Source: Parasponia andersonii (taxonomy: Eukaryota; Streptophyta; Magnoliopsida; Rosales; Cannabaceae). From it: a stretch of 64,000 nt of DNA. Where the stretch lies: assembly GCA_002914805.1 (NCBI GenBank), contig JXTB01000006.1, forward strand, positions 2,184,543 through 2,248,542. The letters are read 5' to 3'. A program made the translations under genes and the position numbers. Under the pieces are notes generated by a model that worked only from the letters and a program-made list of their open reading frames with translations, had not been told where the DNA came from and did not search any database. Of the stretch, positions 25,859-39,140 are shown piece after piece; positions within the stretch are counted from its first letter, which is position 1; each line of letters starts with the position of its first letter.

Positions 25859-27256
25859 CGCATCTGTCCTTCCTCATTTTTTAGTCTTTTGAAGATTCTC
25901 GCACGAAGATTCTAACCTCAGATGCCGACCAACTCTTCGGTAGAAGTCTTCGAGAGTTCTACACTCTCGCTCAAGTAATTCCTCCCAGAGTTTTGTTTCT
26001 GGTCGCACCCCAGCCATCATAAGAGTAAGAACTCCTCCTACAGGTGGGTTGTTGACCTTTGCTAGCTCTGAAGTGAATCGATTGAGATAAGACCGTAGAG
26101 TCTCCTCTGGACCTTGCTGGATTGCGGACAAAGTAACAAGTGGAACAGTGAAATTCTTTGCGACTTGAAACTATCTTAAGAACGCCGTCTGTAATTGTTG
26201 CCAGGACGAAATTGAACCGGATTTAAGTCTTCGGAACCACTTCTTCGCTGCTCCCGAGAGTGTTACAGCGAAACATCTGCAGCGTGCATAATCACTAACC
26301 CGATGAAGTTCCATCAAGTCACTGAAGTGATTCATATGGTCCTGTGGATCAGTCTTCCCATCAAAAGTGTTAATGGTGGGAAGTCTGAATCCGGTGGGAA
26401 GGGCTGCAGCTCGAACTTCCTCGCTGAATGGCGACTGACGATACCCATCAGTGAGCTCATCGTCCCAACTAGCAAGTGCGTCTAATGCGATCCTTAAATT
26501 GTGAACATCGACGTTCAAAGGGAAAGCATCATCCTTTGCTGGCGGTAAAAGCGGCCTTCGCTCGTTATCTTGTTTCATGGCGGGTTGGTCAGGTAGAGTC
26601 TTCTGCGACCTGTGAGTGGAATCCAGTGAAATAGTGTGACGAGACCAACTTTGGTCGTTGTGATGTGATACAGATCGATTATGACTACGTCGTCGCTCCA
26701 AATACTGTCTTAAGTCTGCAGGATCTTGTCTTGACTCTCTGCTGATTCTTTTGAAGACGCTTCTCGATGGTCGTCTTTGTTCGCCGCTCAAGCGATCTTG
26801 ACTATTAGTGGATTTACGGGAAAGTTGTACACGATCACGGTTCGTACTTGAACTCTCCGTATCAGACTTTGGAGGCAAGTTTGCGACCTTGCCTTTCCCT
26901 TTGGAGGTGCGATCTTCATGACGCTCTTGCTGAGTTCTTGGCTGGCTGCGTCTTCTCGTCTCTAGGATCTGTATTCCTTTCTCAGGTAATTGAGCAGGAC
27001 GTCCTTTGGGACGTTTGTGTTGTGGTGGGGTCACCATCTGCCCTTCAGCAAGTCATCGCAGGGTGTCATTGATCTGGTTAGTGACTTGCTGAAGGTTCAC
27101 CAGCGTCTCCTCCATACGATCCTGTCTCTGGGAAAGGTTTTCTGTTACAGTCATAGTAGGCTGATCCGGAGCAGGGACTGCCTTTGTAGCAGCAGTACTT
27201 TGAGGTTGGTTTTGGCTAGTTCCGGTGACTCTGGTAGTATTTCTAGTGTTTGCCAT
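25859..27256 (-). pseudogene. Decayed gag
   Basis: Minus strand, starting at ATG 27256 (MANTRNTTRVTGTSQ), about 60 bases inside the 5' LTR/PBS. The N-terminus is polar with a short coiled stretch (LSQRQDRMEETLVNLQQ). A long Arg/Ser-rich region follows, then the retrotransposon gag domain with INTFDGKTDPQDHMNHF and CFAVTLSGAAKKWFRRL, continuing with GPEETLRSYLNRFTSE. In-frame stops lie at 27053 (TGA), 26171 (TAG) and 25874 (TGA). The frame continues correctly past each, so these are point nonsense mutations rather than frame changes. The 3' part runs into the gap. Confidence 0.9.
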
Positions 27257-27298
27257 TATTGAAAAAGTGGAATTTGACAAATTTTTCCGCCGGAATAG

Positions 27299-27317
27299 CC
27301 CTCCTTCTAGCGCCAAT
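27299..27317 (-). other. Primer binding site region
   Basis: On the minus strand the LTR ends in ACA and is followed by ATTGGCGCTAGAAGGAG. A tRNA primer site is expected to start TGG here, and TGGCGC fits. I did not match it to a specific tRNA. Confidence 0.65.
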
Positions 27318-27958
27318 TGTTTATGGAGGTTTTATCAACAATAAATTTAGAAAAAATTAAGAGAAGTGGCTTGTGCGAATTGAGTTAATAATCAAAACAA
27401 ATAAAGAGAGAGGATTTTATAGTGGTTCAGCCCCGAAAAAGATGAGCCTACGTCCACTGTTTCTTTGCTATTTTATGGAGAATTACAAGCACTCAATGTT
27501 ACAATATCTCGTCTGGAAATTAGAAAACTGAAAAGCAATTGGAATACTCAAAACTTTATCCCTCTTCGGAACATTGAGTCCCCTTTATATAGGTAAAGAT
27601 AACCCTATGTCCCTATGATCCTCATTGTGTAAACGGGTAACTATACAATCGGGTAACATAAATTAAGTAACAACATAATTGGATAACCACTCAAAACGGG
27701 TAACTGGTTGATCATAAATAGGAGACTTCTGTTTCCCTTTCCTTGTAGGTTTCCTGTTTGACATAGCATATACTTGTTTCCCTTTTCTTTCGGGAGAGGT
27801 CGCCCACCACCTATACAATAAAGGTCGCACATACTTATGCAAAAGAGACTACACGGAGAAGGTTGCATATAACCTAAGCGGAAGAGGTCGCACATATCCA
27901 ATACGAAGGAGGTCGAACTTACCCCTTATGCGACCTTAGGATTTTAGACCGCACAACA
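27318..27958 (-). repeat. 5' LTR of the Tat-type element
   Basis: 641 bp, bounded by TGTTGTGCGG (element start, at 27958) and CA (at 27318). Most differences from the 3' LTR are transitions. TATATAAAG lies at 27583-27591 and would drive gag-pol. Confidence 0.93.
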
Positions 27959-27963
27959 CAAAT
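27959..27963. repeat. Target-site duplication, right copy
   Basis: CAAAT next to the 5' LTR, matching TAAAT at 17294-17298 in four of five bases. Confidence 0.7.
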
Positions 27964-30449
27964 CAATCTGCTCATTTTGAAATCCACATCTCATTTTTTA
28001 TCTTTTTAGAATCTGAAAAATTACCATTTTCTCTCTTATTTTGTTATATTCCTAAGAATAATTAAATAACACATTAAATATTTAAAGGATAACATAAAAA
28101 ATAATATTTAATAAATTCGACTTTGGAATTACTCGAGTAGACCTCTATAGAATAAGGATTGATCCAATTTGGTGAGATAATTTATTCTTTAGGAATAGTT
28201 AAACATGTATGTCTTTTCACCAAACAAATCGAATGAACAAATTCTATGTAAAAAGCCATATCATTCCATCAAACTAAATACCACCTTAATACTGAATATA
28301 CCAATTTTTAGTTTTTTGTTTTGTTTCCTAAATGGGTTTATAATTTCCAACTTGCAAAATAAGCAATTGACTATAAATGAAAAACACATGATGCCTACAG
28401 AGATAGGACGGTAAAAATGAAAGAAACTTGAAAATATTTCTCAAGGTGTGATATATAATAATAAAATCCCCCAGTTTGTCGTTTTTAATTACGTCTATGT
28501 AAATAAATAAAAGAAAATAATTGACTATACAAATATGGTATGCGGCAGTAGATTATGTCCTCTTTAAACAATAAAAATTATTTATCTCGATCCATATATT
28601 TATCTTTTGACGGAATTATTTATATTAAGTTTTAATTCTTCTTTTCTGGCCATATATTTCTATACTATTTTGGATATACATTTATACTATGAAGTAGCTC
28701 TAACAAAGACAAGAACAATAGATAAGATTAAGTGTAGAGGTCTCTACCCAAAATTTAAGCTCAACTACTAGAAGAGGGAGAAAGGGGTTTTATAGAAAAA
28801 ATATGTGAAAGAATGTTAATATAGAGTCAATGTGAGATTAAATTGGGATTTCATTTTTAAAACTTTTAATATAATATGGGGGACCCCGTACCGTATTTAG
28901 GAAATCAAAATTTTCAATTATATTAGTATCCACACCTTCTTCTTCTTCTTCTTCTTTTTTTTTTTTCCTCAATAATTATCAGAATAGCTTTAAACTAAAT
29001 TCATATGAATTTAAGAAAATGAGTTGGAAAACCTGATAAAAATAAAAGGAAGAAAAAAAAACCAATAAGCTTACTTCCATTCATTATATCGGAGAAAATA
29101 TTTCATCATTGAAGAAAAAGTTGAGAAGAAAGTTAAAGGATTTATAATGCTAATATTTAATGGGTGTAATTCATGAAATTAATTACCGTGATTTGAGTAA
29201 AAAAAGGATAGACAATTTGGTCTTTTTAATTAAGGGTAAATATGCATTTAATAAAATTTGGAATATAGGGGTGGCTTCGTATTTGGGGTGCAAATATAAC
29301 TCCTTATATAATATTGAGTTTGAGGAGCTCTATTGCCACCCTTTTGTTTATTTTCTTTACATAAATTCTAAAATCACACCCTCAAATAAAATTTAAAATT
29401 TTATTCTTATTTTTCATATTTCTAATATTTCCTAGATCGTCCCTAAATCTAATTTATTTTGTCTCTTCTCTTCCCACCCCATCTCTCTCTCAAGTTTTCT
29501 CCTTCGTACTATTATCTATTCCTCATCTGCATTCTTTTCTTTCTTTTACCCTTTTTATTATTGATATGACTACATCTATTTCAAAAAAAAAAAAGTAAAA
29601 AAGGAAAAAACCTCATTGTTGTTATTAGTCTACGGATCTTCCATGGTTCTCCAAATATTTTATATGTTGCACTTACACACTTGAGAAGGAAAAGAAAAAT
29701 AAGCTCATAGTCTGTTACATCTTAGATTCATTCGTAAGCTACTCTATTAAATACTATTGCCAATTTAAAAATATATATATATATTAATTCTCAAATTAGA
29801 TAATAATCTAATAGAGTAAAAAGAAAAATAATTTATTTGTGATCACTAATGAAATTAAGGTTTAAGAAGAATTACGTATTTAAGAAAGGGAAAAGATTTC
29901 TTTTATTTTTTTCCCCTAAAGCAATTAAAAAGATGTGCTACGAATTTTTTTTAAACGACTTATTATGTCCTACAAAGTAATTCCAATAAGGGGTTTTTTT
30001 TTTTGTTGTTAATAAAATATATGAAAAGAATAGACAGGCAATAAATCCGCCTTATAATATTTTATGGCTCTATAATATTAAACAATGGTACAGCATATTC
30101 GTTAAATCTGCTACCCAAAACCTTGCATTCCCAAGTCAGAGATGGGGCCACATGTATGACATGCGACAGATTTTTTGATTTGAGCAAATGGGAGGATATA
30201 AGAAAGGAGTTTGATCTGAACGAAGAGAAAGATAATCTAGACTTTTTTTATAAAATACAAGCAATAAACTAATAAAAAATGTAGGTACATATGAAATATT
30301 ATAGAAAAGCATGTTCCCCTACAACGTCGGGCTATGAATGCTCCCTGCCAGTTTTAGGATAGCTGTAGTACATACACATTTGGAAAAAAAAAAAAATCAA
30401 TGAAAAACATAAACTGTTTAAAAAAAAAATAATGTTGGGACTACTGATA
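27964..30449. other. Gene-free AT-rich DNA
   Basis: No coding region is supported. A short TTC microsatellite lies at about 28940-28958. ORFs at 28205-28414 and 29160-29396 show no family features and unusual, AT-driven composition. Confidence 0.55.
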
Positions 30450-30995
30450 ATCTTTTATACAACACGGCGATACGACTCGAAAACGATACGAAATAAACGA
30501 GTTTGGATACCTATTTAATTTTTGTGTTAATTTCGGGTTGACATATGTAACATATATAATAAACGGATGGGTTTCGGATCAATCTGCTTAACCCGAAAAT
30601 GATTCGTGTAATCTGTTTAATTAAATGTGTCATTTTCGTGTCGTGTTAACACAACACTAATACGACACATTTATTAATATTTTAATATATTAAACGTAAT
30701 TTGATTAATTCTAAGCATATTTATAGGAGTAAAATTAAATTAAGTAGTGCATAATCGTGTTAAATTAGAATAATCGTATAAATTTTGAATAATCGTGTCA
30801 AACGAATCATAATATGACACATACACGTTTATTAAACGGGTTACAAGTGTCGTGTCGTGTTACACATGTATTAATCGTGTCGTTTACGAATTTAAATTTT
30901 TGACACGTTTATTAATCGTATCGTGTTCGGGTTAAGTGTTATCGTGTCGTATCGTATCGACCCGAACACGCCACGATAACACGAATTGTAAACCC
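30450..30995. repeat. Dispersed repeat rich in 'cgtgtcgtgtt' words
   Basis: About 550 bases made of 'tcgtgtcgtgttacacatg', 'acgtttattaaacgggtt', 'gttcgggttaagtgttatcg' and similar text on both strands. The two halves partly read as reverse complements: 'cttaacccgaaaatg' at about 30590 against 'gttcgggttaagtg' at about 30925. It is bordered by 'tgtaaacccctaga' on the right. The pattern is that of a non-autonomous plant repeat. I cannot assign the class, and clean target duplications are not obvious. Confidence 0.65.
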
Positions 30996-31179
30996 CTAGA
31001 TGGGACTCGGAAGTTGAAAAGGTTGAAAGGATATTAGCCCAATCCCGAACCCAGTAAGGTATCTAAATTCTTATCAAACCCCACCTTAATCTCCATTTAG
31101 ATGGCGAAGTCACTTTATAGGTTAAATTGTACATCTATGTATTCCTCCTCCATTTTTACAAGATAATTCCTTTCCGTTC
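30996..31179. other. Short spacer
   Basis: Nothing recognisable between the two dispersed repeats. Confidence 0.4.
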
Positions 31180-31490
31180 CCATATTTTATTAGGGTATTT
31201 TTAGTTAAATATTTGAATTTTGGACCACTTATTGAAAAATAGTTATTTTTTAAATATTATTAAAAAATAACCGAATATTAAAAATTATTTAAAAAAATGA
31301 TCATTTTCCATATTTAATAGATCAAAATATATTAATTTATTTTTTAAAAAATAAATCAACTAAAAAATGACTATACATCAAATTAAAATTATAAAACCAC
31401 CATTTATTAAATTGGTGAAAAAATGGCCATTTAAAAAAAAAAACTTAAAAAGAAGGCTATTTCCTATAAATACTCTATTGATTACCCAAA
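31180..31490 (-). repeat. Dispersed repeat, copy 2 ('aatggccatttt' family)
   Basis: The reverse complement follows the same order of phrases as 10150-10490: opening 'tagagtatttata', then 'aaatggccattttttc', 'agtcattttttagttg' and 'gatcatttttttaaat'. Diverged copy in opposite orientation. The short ORF at 31367-31555 is a by-product. Confidence 0.7.
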
Positions 31491-31797
31491 CCAAATCCCA
31501 CGACATTTTCACATTGATATTCGTCAGTATGCTCATAGCTAGTTCCGATATGTAATTAAAGAAGTAAAGTCATTGGTTTAAAGGCCTATAAAGAAATTAT
31601 TTTTCCAATATGAAGATCTTGAACCCCATATAGGTAATAAAATAGATATGAAGTAAAGATTTTTATTATTCCAATATAAAGGAATTATTGCTGATTCAAT
31701 CTAAACCCACAGTTTAATAACTAAAAATTCAAATTTCAAAACAGCTATTATCCAAATCAAATTTAAAAAAAAAAAAAAAAAATCGCACTACAACTTT

Positions 31798-33401
31798 CTA
31801 AGAAATTGTTAGACCAACGGTTTCTCTAAACTCCAACCTCCTAGTCTCATTATAAAATGTTCTATGCCTATTAGGCCAATAAGTTAACCAAATCCAACCT
31901 CTTACTTCCCACTCCATGGTCCTTCCCAAGGCGGATTTGTCCACTTTCCACATAACGCTCTCTCCATACTCGTCACCGGCGAAAACCACTCCTCCTTGCC
32001 TCGTGAAGGGCCTGTAAACGCTTGAGTATCTGTGTTTGAACCAAGCTTTTGGGTTTATCAAAGCAAACTTGGACGGCTTCGAAGAAAAGACTTCTCTTCC
32101 GTCCATGGTATCATGAAGATACCAATTCAAGTTTCCGCTGTTACCGTACACTGATTGCTCGAACTTCCATGGCTTTAGGCTCATCGTCATCGTCTCTCCG
32201 GCCGATACCTTGAGACCCAAGTAAGGGTTCGGGGGTTCGAATCCGGCTTCTATGCTTTTCTCTACACCAATTTCTCTTACCGGGTTTTCTGAGGATTTGC
32301 CAACCGAGACGCTTAGTATGTTGTTTTGCAGAGTTGGGGTCAGTTGTAAAGATATTCGAGAAGGAAAGTGCTTCTCTGTTGACCCAACTCCTCGTTCCGC
32401 CATTAGATTCTCGCTCACAAGCTTGATAACATCACATCTGTTGGAAAAATAAAATGAAGACCTGTTATAGTAAATCTTTTTCTTTTCAAATATTTGAAAT
32501 TTATAGTATTTATATGCATTATATACCTTATGTTGTCAATATTGACCATGATCCCAACCCAAGTTTCTTTAGGTATGACTCTGTAATTGAACTGAATGGC
32601 ACCTTCGACTTGGTGGTAATTCAGTGAGAATTGGAGCCTTTCATCAGCTAAAGGAGTACTATTCGTGCTCGAATTCTCGAGGTTCATGGCGATGAGAGGA
32701 CAATAGAGTTGAACTTTCCATAACCCGAATGTGGAAATCGCGTAAGAGAAAAGTGGGGACGGCGTTTTGAGAGCACTGCGTCTGCGGGTGGTTTGCACCT
32801 CGTCAATCCAATTGGTGATGGCGAGGTTTAAGGACCGCATCCATTTCTCTTCTGAGTTGGAGCCTAGAAGTCTCATGAGCAACTTGCTTGCTCTTCTTGA
32901 TTGGCAATTGACCAAGTTATTCTTCAGAGTGTTTAGACAATCCGATCGAAGATCGGCCGGAGCTTCGTAGATGCATATGAGGAAAAAGAGAGTTAGAAAG
33001 GCAAGGTTGAAGACTTCTTTGGCCTCAGGAATGGAATCTACTCCATGGAATTTGATAGAGTTATTGTTGTTTGAGCCATAATGGAGGACTTCTTCAATGA
33101 GATTTACAAAGAGAGACAATATAGTCTCTTCATCTAATGACTTGGTTGAATTGGAGCTGAACTTGATTGGTTTTGAGGTCCATAGAGAGATAGGAAGATT
33201 GAAATTTGCAACAATGGAGAAATAGAGAGTGTGGTTTTGATTGTCTTTTGATATGGTGAGATTGAGTGACGGTTGTGATGAAGTTGAAGAACATAAGCAT
33301 AGAGAAACGCAAGTTGTTCGCCATTGATTGAGTGGTGGAAGCTTCTCTATCCAGGAAAACACATCAGGAAAGGCACAATCTGTAGCCATGGTAATAGACA
33401 T
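31798..33401 (-). CDS. Plant protein of unrecognised function, two exons, about 504 residues
   Basis: Exon 1 is 33401-32527 and exon 2 is 32437-31798, joined by an 89-base GT-AG intron that completes an Arg codon (NIR/CDV). The frame is intact from MSITMATDCAFPDV to TVGLTIS and a TAG stop; the second Met (MATDCAF) is an alternative start. Visible features are a Ser/Asn-rich N-terminal third and a short hydrophobic stretch FNLAFLTLFFLICIY (about residues 128-142). A basic patch TTRRRSALKTPSPLF follows, and the C-terminal part is rich in Trp and aromatic residues (WEVRGWIWLTYWPNRH). The even codon use, clean intron and long frame mark a real gene. I cannot name a domain; the C-terminus looks like a beta-rich, plant-specific family. 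Nothing in the neighbourhood hints at a role. Confidence 0.85.
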
Positions 33402-34919
33402 GGTATAGATTTATTTCTCTGTCTTATCTTGGAAAGGACTTGAGTTTTCAACCGCAAGGATTCATATTTAAGGACTTTGTTCAATAATGTAAGAGTAGCA
33501 TAGAATTGATTCTAGCTAGTTAGAAAAGAAAGGTTTAGAAGTCAAAAGGCAAATGATTCGTTAGATGATTGGTACTGAGTAGGAAACCTTTGAGTAGATG
33601 GATAGTTGTACAAGAAAACCAATCAATGCACATTGCTCAAAAGCTATGTGAGACGATTCCTACTAACCCGCACTTTTTTTTTTTGATAGCGACCAACTAT
33701 TCGATTGCACAAGCATATCACAGGCGAATATCAGCCTAAGTGCCTGATAATAATATTATTGTTGAAGGGGCAACTTGATCTTGAAGAGTTTGTCCCTCTT
33801 TTTCCTTCTAGTGTTACAAACAACAAAAGATGTTTACTCACTTTTGCGATTAGATTACAATATGACGTTGGATTCATTATTTTTTTTTTTTCAATTATTT
33901 GCTACGAGTTTGGATATAATTAATTAATTGGAAGACACAAAAAGAAGATTTGCACAACATCTATGCATTGTTTTCTAAATGTAAATTTAATGACTCATGT
34001 AGCTTGAAAAAAAAAAAACAATGATTGTACAATTTGACGGCTAAAACTTGATGCATATATCATGTGATAATCATAAACTTAATTATTAATTCTTATTTCC
34101 ATGATTTGTGATTACTTACGTGCTAATTAAGGATAAGCAAGGACAAGGTGGTTGTGTACAGAATTATATAGTATTAATTAATAAATGCTAATGCATGCAT
34201 CTCTTTGAGATCATCTGTAAACCATTAATTCATAATAGAAATTAAAGTTTTATGGCTACAAATATACGAAAACATTCATATTATTAGTTATGTAATGCAT
34301 TTGTTTATGGAAAGTTGTAAGGTGCTAAACATCGTGTTACTTTTGATCTCTTTTTGAGACATGCTGCTATAGTAGTGCGCATGGTGAACTTAAGTACCCT
34401 ATTATAGTAACATAAAAATGTGTAGTTTATTATATATTGGTGTGTAGAGCAAAAGAGTTCTAGAATTAATTTTGAAGTTTTCAATTAATGCTAAAGCATC
34501 TCATCAATCCCAAACGGATATGCTTTCCGGGTACAACAAATTATATCTTCATAGTCTATTCATATCACAGTAGTAGAATTAATATATGCTAATTATGTAA
34601 TCCTAAATAAAATAGCTGTATGTTTAGCTATTCTTTTAAGATGTACAACGCAAATTGTATATAGCAAGAAAACAGAGGAAACGATCGAATACTAATGTAC
34701 GTATATTTTTATTCGACTTCAAATTGCCACTAAATTAAAAGGGAGTAGCAATAGGACACCTTATGATGCTAGGATGACAATTATGAATTAAAAAATTGCT
34801 TGAATCTACCAATATTATATATGGTTAGCTCTTTTTAATTTATTTCTAGGGGAAGCCAAATGGTTATTAATTAGTATTTAGGCGAAATGGTTATAATTAG
34901 TACTTATAATGAAAATTTT
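33402..34919. other. Gene-free DNA upstream of the 31.8-33.4 kb gene
   Basis: The first few hundred bases are the presumed promoter of the minus-strand gene; no clear TATA box was identified. The rest is AT-rich without coding potential. Confidence 0.5.
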
Positions 34920-37146
34920 CTTATAATTAAGACAAAAGAATGCATGTATCTCAAGATTTTTGTAAAAATCCGGATTTTAAGAAGGTAAATTGGAAATTTT
35001 ATCAATTTGTGGATTTAATAATAGAGGGATTAATTTGTATTTTTTTTTAGAAATAAGGACTAAATTACAATTTTTGAGGACAAAATTGAAAAAATTTTGA
35101 AAAATAAAGGATTACTGTACAATTTTTAAAAATGCACAATCCATTGTTGTAGGACCACGTGGACCACCTCATTATCCTATTCCTCTTTCTCTCTCTTCCT
35201 CACGATTACTATTTGTTGTCTCTTTCGCTCACGGTCGAAGTAGCCGCCATGACTGCCGGAGCTCGCCTAACTACTGATCGACCACCCAAACCCTAAGTGT
35301 AGCTTCGTTGCACTGCTGGTCTCGCGCTGCCAGCAAGCTCCCTCGCCGGAAAAAATGCATTTTGATGTCATGGGGGACTTTGATTTTTCGGCGCTGTTTT
35401 AAACCGTTTCAAGTCGTATTCTTGGACTCGTTGGATTCGTATCGTCGAGAAGAATCTCCAAGTATCTATTTCGTGGCTCTATTTTGCTTAGTACGAAAGT
35501 TATTATTTTTGAGTTATTTGAACTTGGATTTGACTTTTTAATCGGTCTGTTGGATTGTATTTTTGATGTTATTTTTAGAATGTACTCGTAAAATATAGAA
35601 GTTTGATATATATATATATATATATTGAATATGTTTGGTGATCGATACAAAAAATGAAATCAGACGGCTAAGATTTGCCTCGTTGTTTCGTGCCACTAGT
35701 CCCAGTTTCAGTTCGGACTAGAATTGGATGAATTATATGTCTAACCTAGCTATTTTGGGTGCTAAAAATTCAGTGAAGAGGTCTGTATATTGAGTTAAAG
35801 CTTCGTTGAGAAGTTGTTTTTCACAAGAGAGCAATTGAGGCTGTGGAATTGGTTCTTGACCCTATGAATGATCGTCCAACGACACATTGAGATTTCAACA
35901 GCATGGTATCTCTATTCTAGTAAGGTAGAGATTTAATTACCTCTATGTTATATCGTTTTTGATTAAAACTTACTCTATGCAACATATGATAACAAACATA
36001 ATTTTATAACTATTTTGGATATCTGTGATAAATTTGATTATATGATATATATTATATTGCTCTAAGATTTTTTTGAGTACATATTATTTTTGAGTATATC
36101 TAAATAGGGGAGTTATGCTGCTTATTTTTTTTTATAAATCTTAATATGCTTATTTTATTAAAAAACTAGAGCACGACTGTTTTCACACTTCAGTTCTATA
36201 TTGCACGTGTCACAGGATCAAACATGAGCACCGTGATAGTATCGTGGGTTTACAGTGTGGCGCTGCGTGCCCCATCATCGATATAGAATCTATAAACTCA
36301 CGCGGAGTTTATTTTCTCTGATCATCTCCTTATTTGACAGGTGCAGGTAATACAGTTGCTCATCTAGATTTGGTAAGCGACATATGGATATTCTTTCCAT
36401 ATATAGGCTTAGGTGTCAGACAGGCTATTCGGTATACTTAGTGCCATCATCCTGGATTTCCATTAATAAGAGGATGTGAGCTCATAAGTATGAGTTGACT
36501 TATGTCATGTGCTTATGAATTGAATGATTTTGATTATATTGTTTTATATATACATATTGATTGCCAGTTTTGAACTATTATATTTGTATATATATTTTGG
36601 ATTAAACTGACTATGTAAGAACTTTCCATCACTAAAATATTTTCAATTGAGGTAACTGCTTTCTTATTGGGCATTTATATTCTTCCCCTACCTTCCTTCC
36701 TCAGGTCGTGTTCAGTACAACTTTGGTGATCAAGAGAATTAAGAGACTATCTTTGACTATAATTCGTTGTCTTAGTAATTCTAGAAGTTTAGTGTTTGTT
36801 GTGGTGTTTTGATTGTTTGGATTTTGATTTAGTATCGAATCATAATTACTACTTTCAACTATGTCTTTAAACTTATGTATGCTATTTTGGTGTTTGATAT
36901 TTGTTGTAGATGATAATGATGCTTGGACTTAAATTTGATTTATATTTTCAGTTATTATTTGATCCATGTTTAATAGTGCATACGAACTATGGGATAAATT
37001 TATTGGATGAGATTCTATATATTTTATTTAAATTGATTGCTTTATAAAATTTAAACTTTTAAGACATTTTTAAAATAAAATAAAAAAATTTATATCTTAG
37101 TGAAATTCATCTTCTATCACTAGTCAAAATTTTGGGTTGTAACAAC
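34920..37146 (+). repeat. LTR-like repeat (solo LTR or large non-autonomous derivative), copy A
   Basis: About 2.2 kb without a long ORF. The order of landmarks is: 'tgtaaaaatccggattt' near 34960; a GC-richer leader-like stretch with 'gccgccatgactgccggag' (35247); 'atgtctaacctagctattt' (35739); 'gtagagatttaattacctc' (35925); 'accttccttcctcagg' near 36690; and an end near 37137 with 'gggttgtaaca'. The same landmarks occur in the same order at 44.15-46.4 kb. Length and the TGTAA-type ends suggest a gypsy LTR or LARD, but ends and target duplications are not proven. Confidence 0.5.
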
Positions 37147-38819
37147 TTGAGCCAAGAATAAGAATAGAAGTTATGCTAATTATGTGGTGGTTTATATGTT
37201 TGATTGATTCGTATCTCTAGCGAGAAAGGAACCTAGCTAATCAACTCATTTTTCAATATAATATTTGTTTGGCCTAACTAATAATATTCATATACATACT
37301 CTGAATGCTTCACATACACATAAATGCATATGTGCGTGTACACATTTTAACCTTACCCACACACGTAATGTATATGATAGGCACACATATGTATGTGCAC
37401 GTGTACATATATATCATGGACATAATCATACACTTTTGAAAACAAGAGTTAGAATAGAATAATATTTCATGGAGGATATGGTCGGATTTAAGCAACAGTT
37501 TATTTCTAAGGAGAAAAAAGAAAAAAGAAAAAAAAATAAAGCATAAAGCATTTGACTAGCTAAGTGATAAAAATGGACCACATTTCTTGTATGCCAAACG
37601 ATCAAGCAAGTTGAAAATACTCGCCGACTGCTGACTTTAGCAATAGTAATATTGCTTTGTGTTAGTTTGAATCGAATCTTATCTGTTCAAGCCAAAAGAA
37701 AAAAAAAAAAAGCATATGGAATCATATATGCATTTTTTCATAAAATAGATCATACATAAAATTACTTTTAACTACACTTAGGGTAAGATACGTTGAAAAT
37801 TACAAATCTTCTGGTTCTGTTTCTGATCCTTAGGCCACAAATCATATATACAGACTCAACCTATTGGATTATGGCTATATTCTTGGCTTTTACAGGCCCC
37901 AAGAGTTTTTTTACATAAGAGCACTAATAAATAACTAACTAAATTAATTCTCGTAAGTCTCTAACCTGTTGGATGTTGAAAGATCAAAGAACCAACTGTT
38001 TCTTTGTAGCTTTTGAACTGGATTCAAAAGCAAGTAAGCAACCACACATAAACAGAGCAATAATCAGGCACGGAGGGACAACGAGAGCCCCACTCAGTTT
38101 TATTTTTCTTTTGAAAAGACCTAAATATTTGTACCCACTTAAAATTTTTGACTTACGGCCCCATAAAAATAGACAAAATATAGAATATTCCAACAAATAA
38201 AAAAAAATGTATTTTTGGTCTCTACTAAACAAAAATCCTCGCTCCATCTATGACAATAATATTTTATGTGTACTGTTGATTTTTTTTTTTTTTTCTAGAA
38301 ATACTATCAAAAGATTTATAGATTTGTTTTCAGAAAATAGAACAAACTTGTATGTGTACACACTATACAAATAATATTCGCCGGCCATGCAGCCATCTAT
38401 TTTCGGTTTATATTTTTCGTCGCACCAAAAAATGTTCTCTCCGGAATTTGTTGAATTGGATTTCTTCAAAAAGCTTTTGCATTATTTGGATCATATACGG
38501 GAAAATTAAGGATTTCAAATGATCTCTGTTATTTTTTAAAAGAGTCTTTTTGTTGACAAACTTAAGGTTCAAGCAGTTAGGAACGTTTTTCCTTTTTTTT
38601 TTTTTTTTTTTTTCAGATGTTACTCGGACTTCTCCTTTTCTTTTTCTTTTTTTTTTTTCCATTTATTTAAAGGAGCAATAACTCAGACCTACAAGTCCAC
38701 CTTAAAATTTAATTGAAAGATGACAATTACAATCATCCTTTTTACGCCCATCCGCCATTTTGTGAGTAACTTGATCTCACTATTTCTCCTATACTTTTCA
38801 TACGGCCTTTGCTTTTCTC
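37147..38819. other. Gene-free DNA with CA/TG-rich patch
   Basis: A patch at about 37290-37430 is rich in 'cacatac', 'tgtgcgtgtacac' and 'cacatatgtatgtgc', a decayed CA microsatellite that produces short ORFs on both strands. The remainder is AT-rich with long T runs near 38280 and 38590-38660. No gene seen. Confidence 0.55.
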
Positions 38820-38824
38820 TTTGT

Positions 38825-39020
38825 AAGATGTCGTTTAATTCAGCTTCACATTGTCAAATCAACAGCATGTCGCTTATAACGATGTTAACCATACGACAAT
38901 TCGTTTGTTCCAGCATAGTCTTTTACGCGCTGTCGTTTCTCTGGGCTATTACGACATATCGTTTCTTGATCTACGGCTCTACACGACGTCGTATAATATA
39001 TGCCAACTCAACGCCGTTTA
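38825..39020 (+). promoter_or_regulatory. Cluster of TGTCGTTT / ACGACG motifs upstream of PRA1
   Basis: Within 200 bases: 'tgtcgtttaa' (about 38830), 'tgtcgcttat' (38868), 'acgacaattcgttt' (38893), 'tgtcgtttct' (38932), 'acgacatatcgttt' (38950), 'acgacgtcgtat' (38982) and 'acgccgttta' (39012). Such CGACGTCG-type words are common upstream of plant genes. The spacing of about 20-40 bases makes a binding-site cluster or a decayed short repeat plausible. Function inferred only. Confidence 0.4.
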
Positions 39021-39140
39021 ATACCACCATATTACTCTCCACAGAGAATCACACTAATGCCACCCCCCATCCCCTGCGATTCGTTGTAAACTAAATTCTC
39101 TCTCTCACTCTCGCCATATTCGAAACTCCACGGGCCATAC

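Larger units (their letters stand above)
17299..27958 (-). mobile_element. Full-length but decayed Ty3/gypsy retrotransposon, Tat-type
   Basis: The element is 10,660 bp, in minus orientation. Both LTRs are 641 bp and differ at roughly two dozen positions by eye. The 5' LTR is at 27318-27958, followed inward by a PBS, gag (27256 down), then protease, reverse transcriptase, RNase H, a second RNase H and integrase ending at 21714. A plus-strand ORF occupies 18834-21014, then come the PPT and the 3' LTR at 17299-17939. The extra ORF between integrase and 3' LTR and the second, archaeal-type RNase H after the usual one are described hallmarks of the plant Tat lineage. Every internal stop in gag-pol can be explained by one C-to-T change. 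The element cannot make its own proteins. Part of the interior is missing in the gap at 25703-25858. Confidence 0.93.
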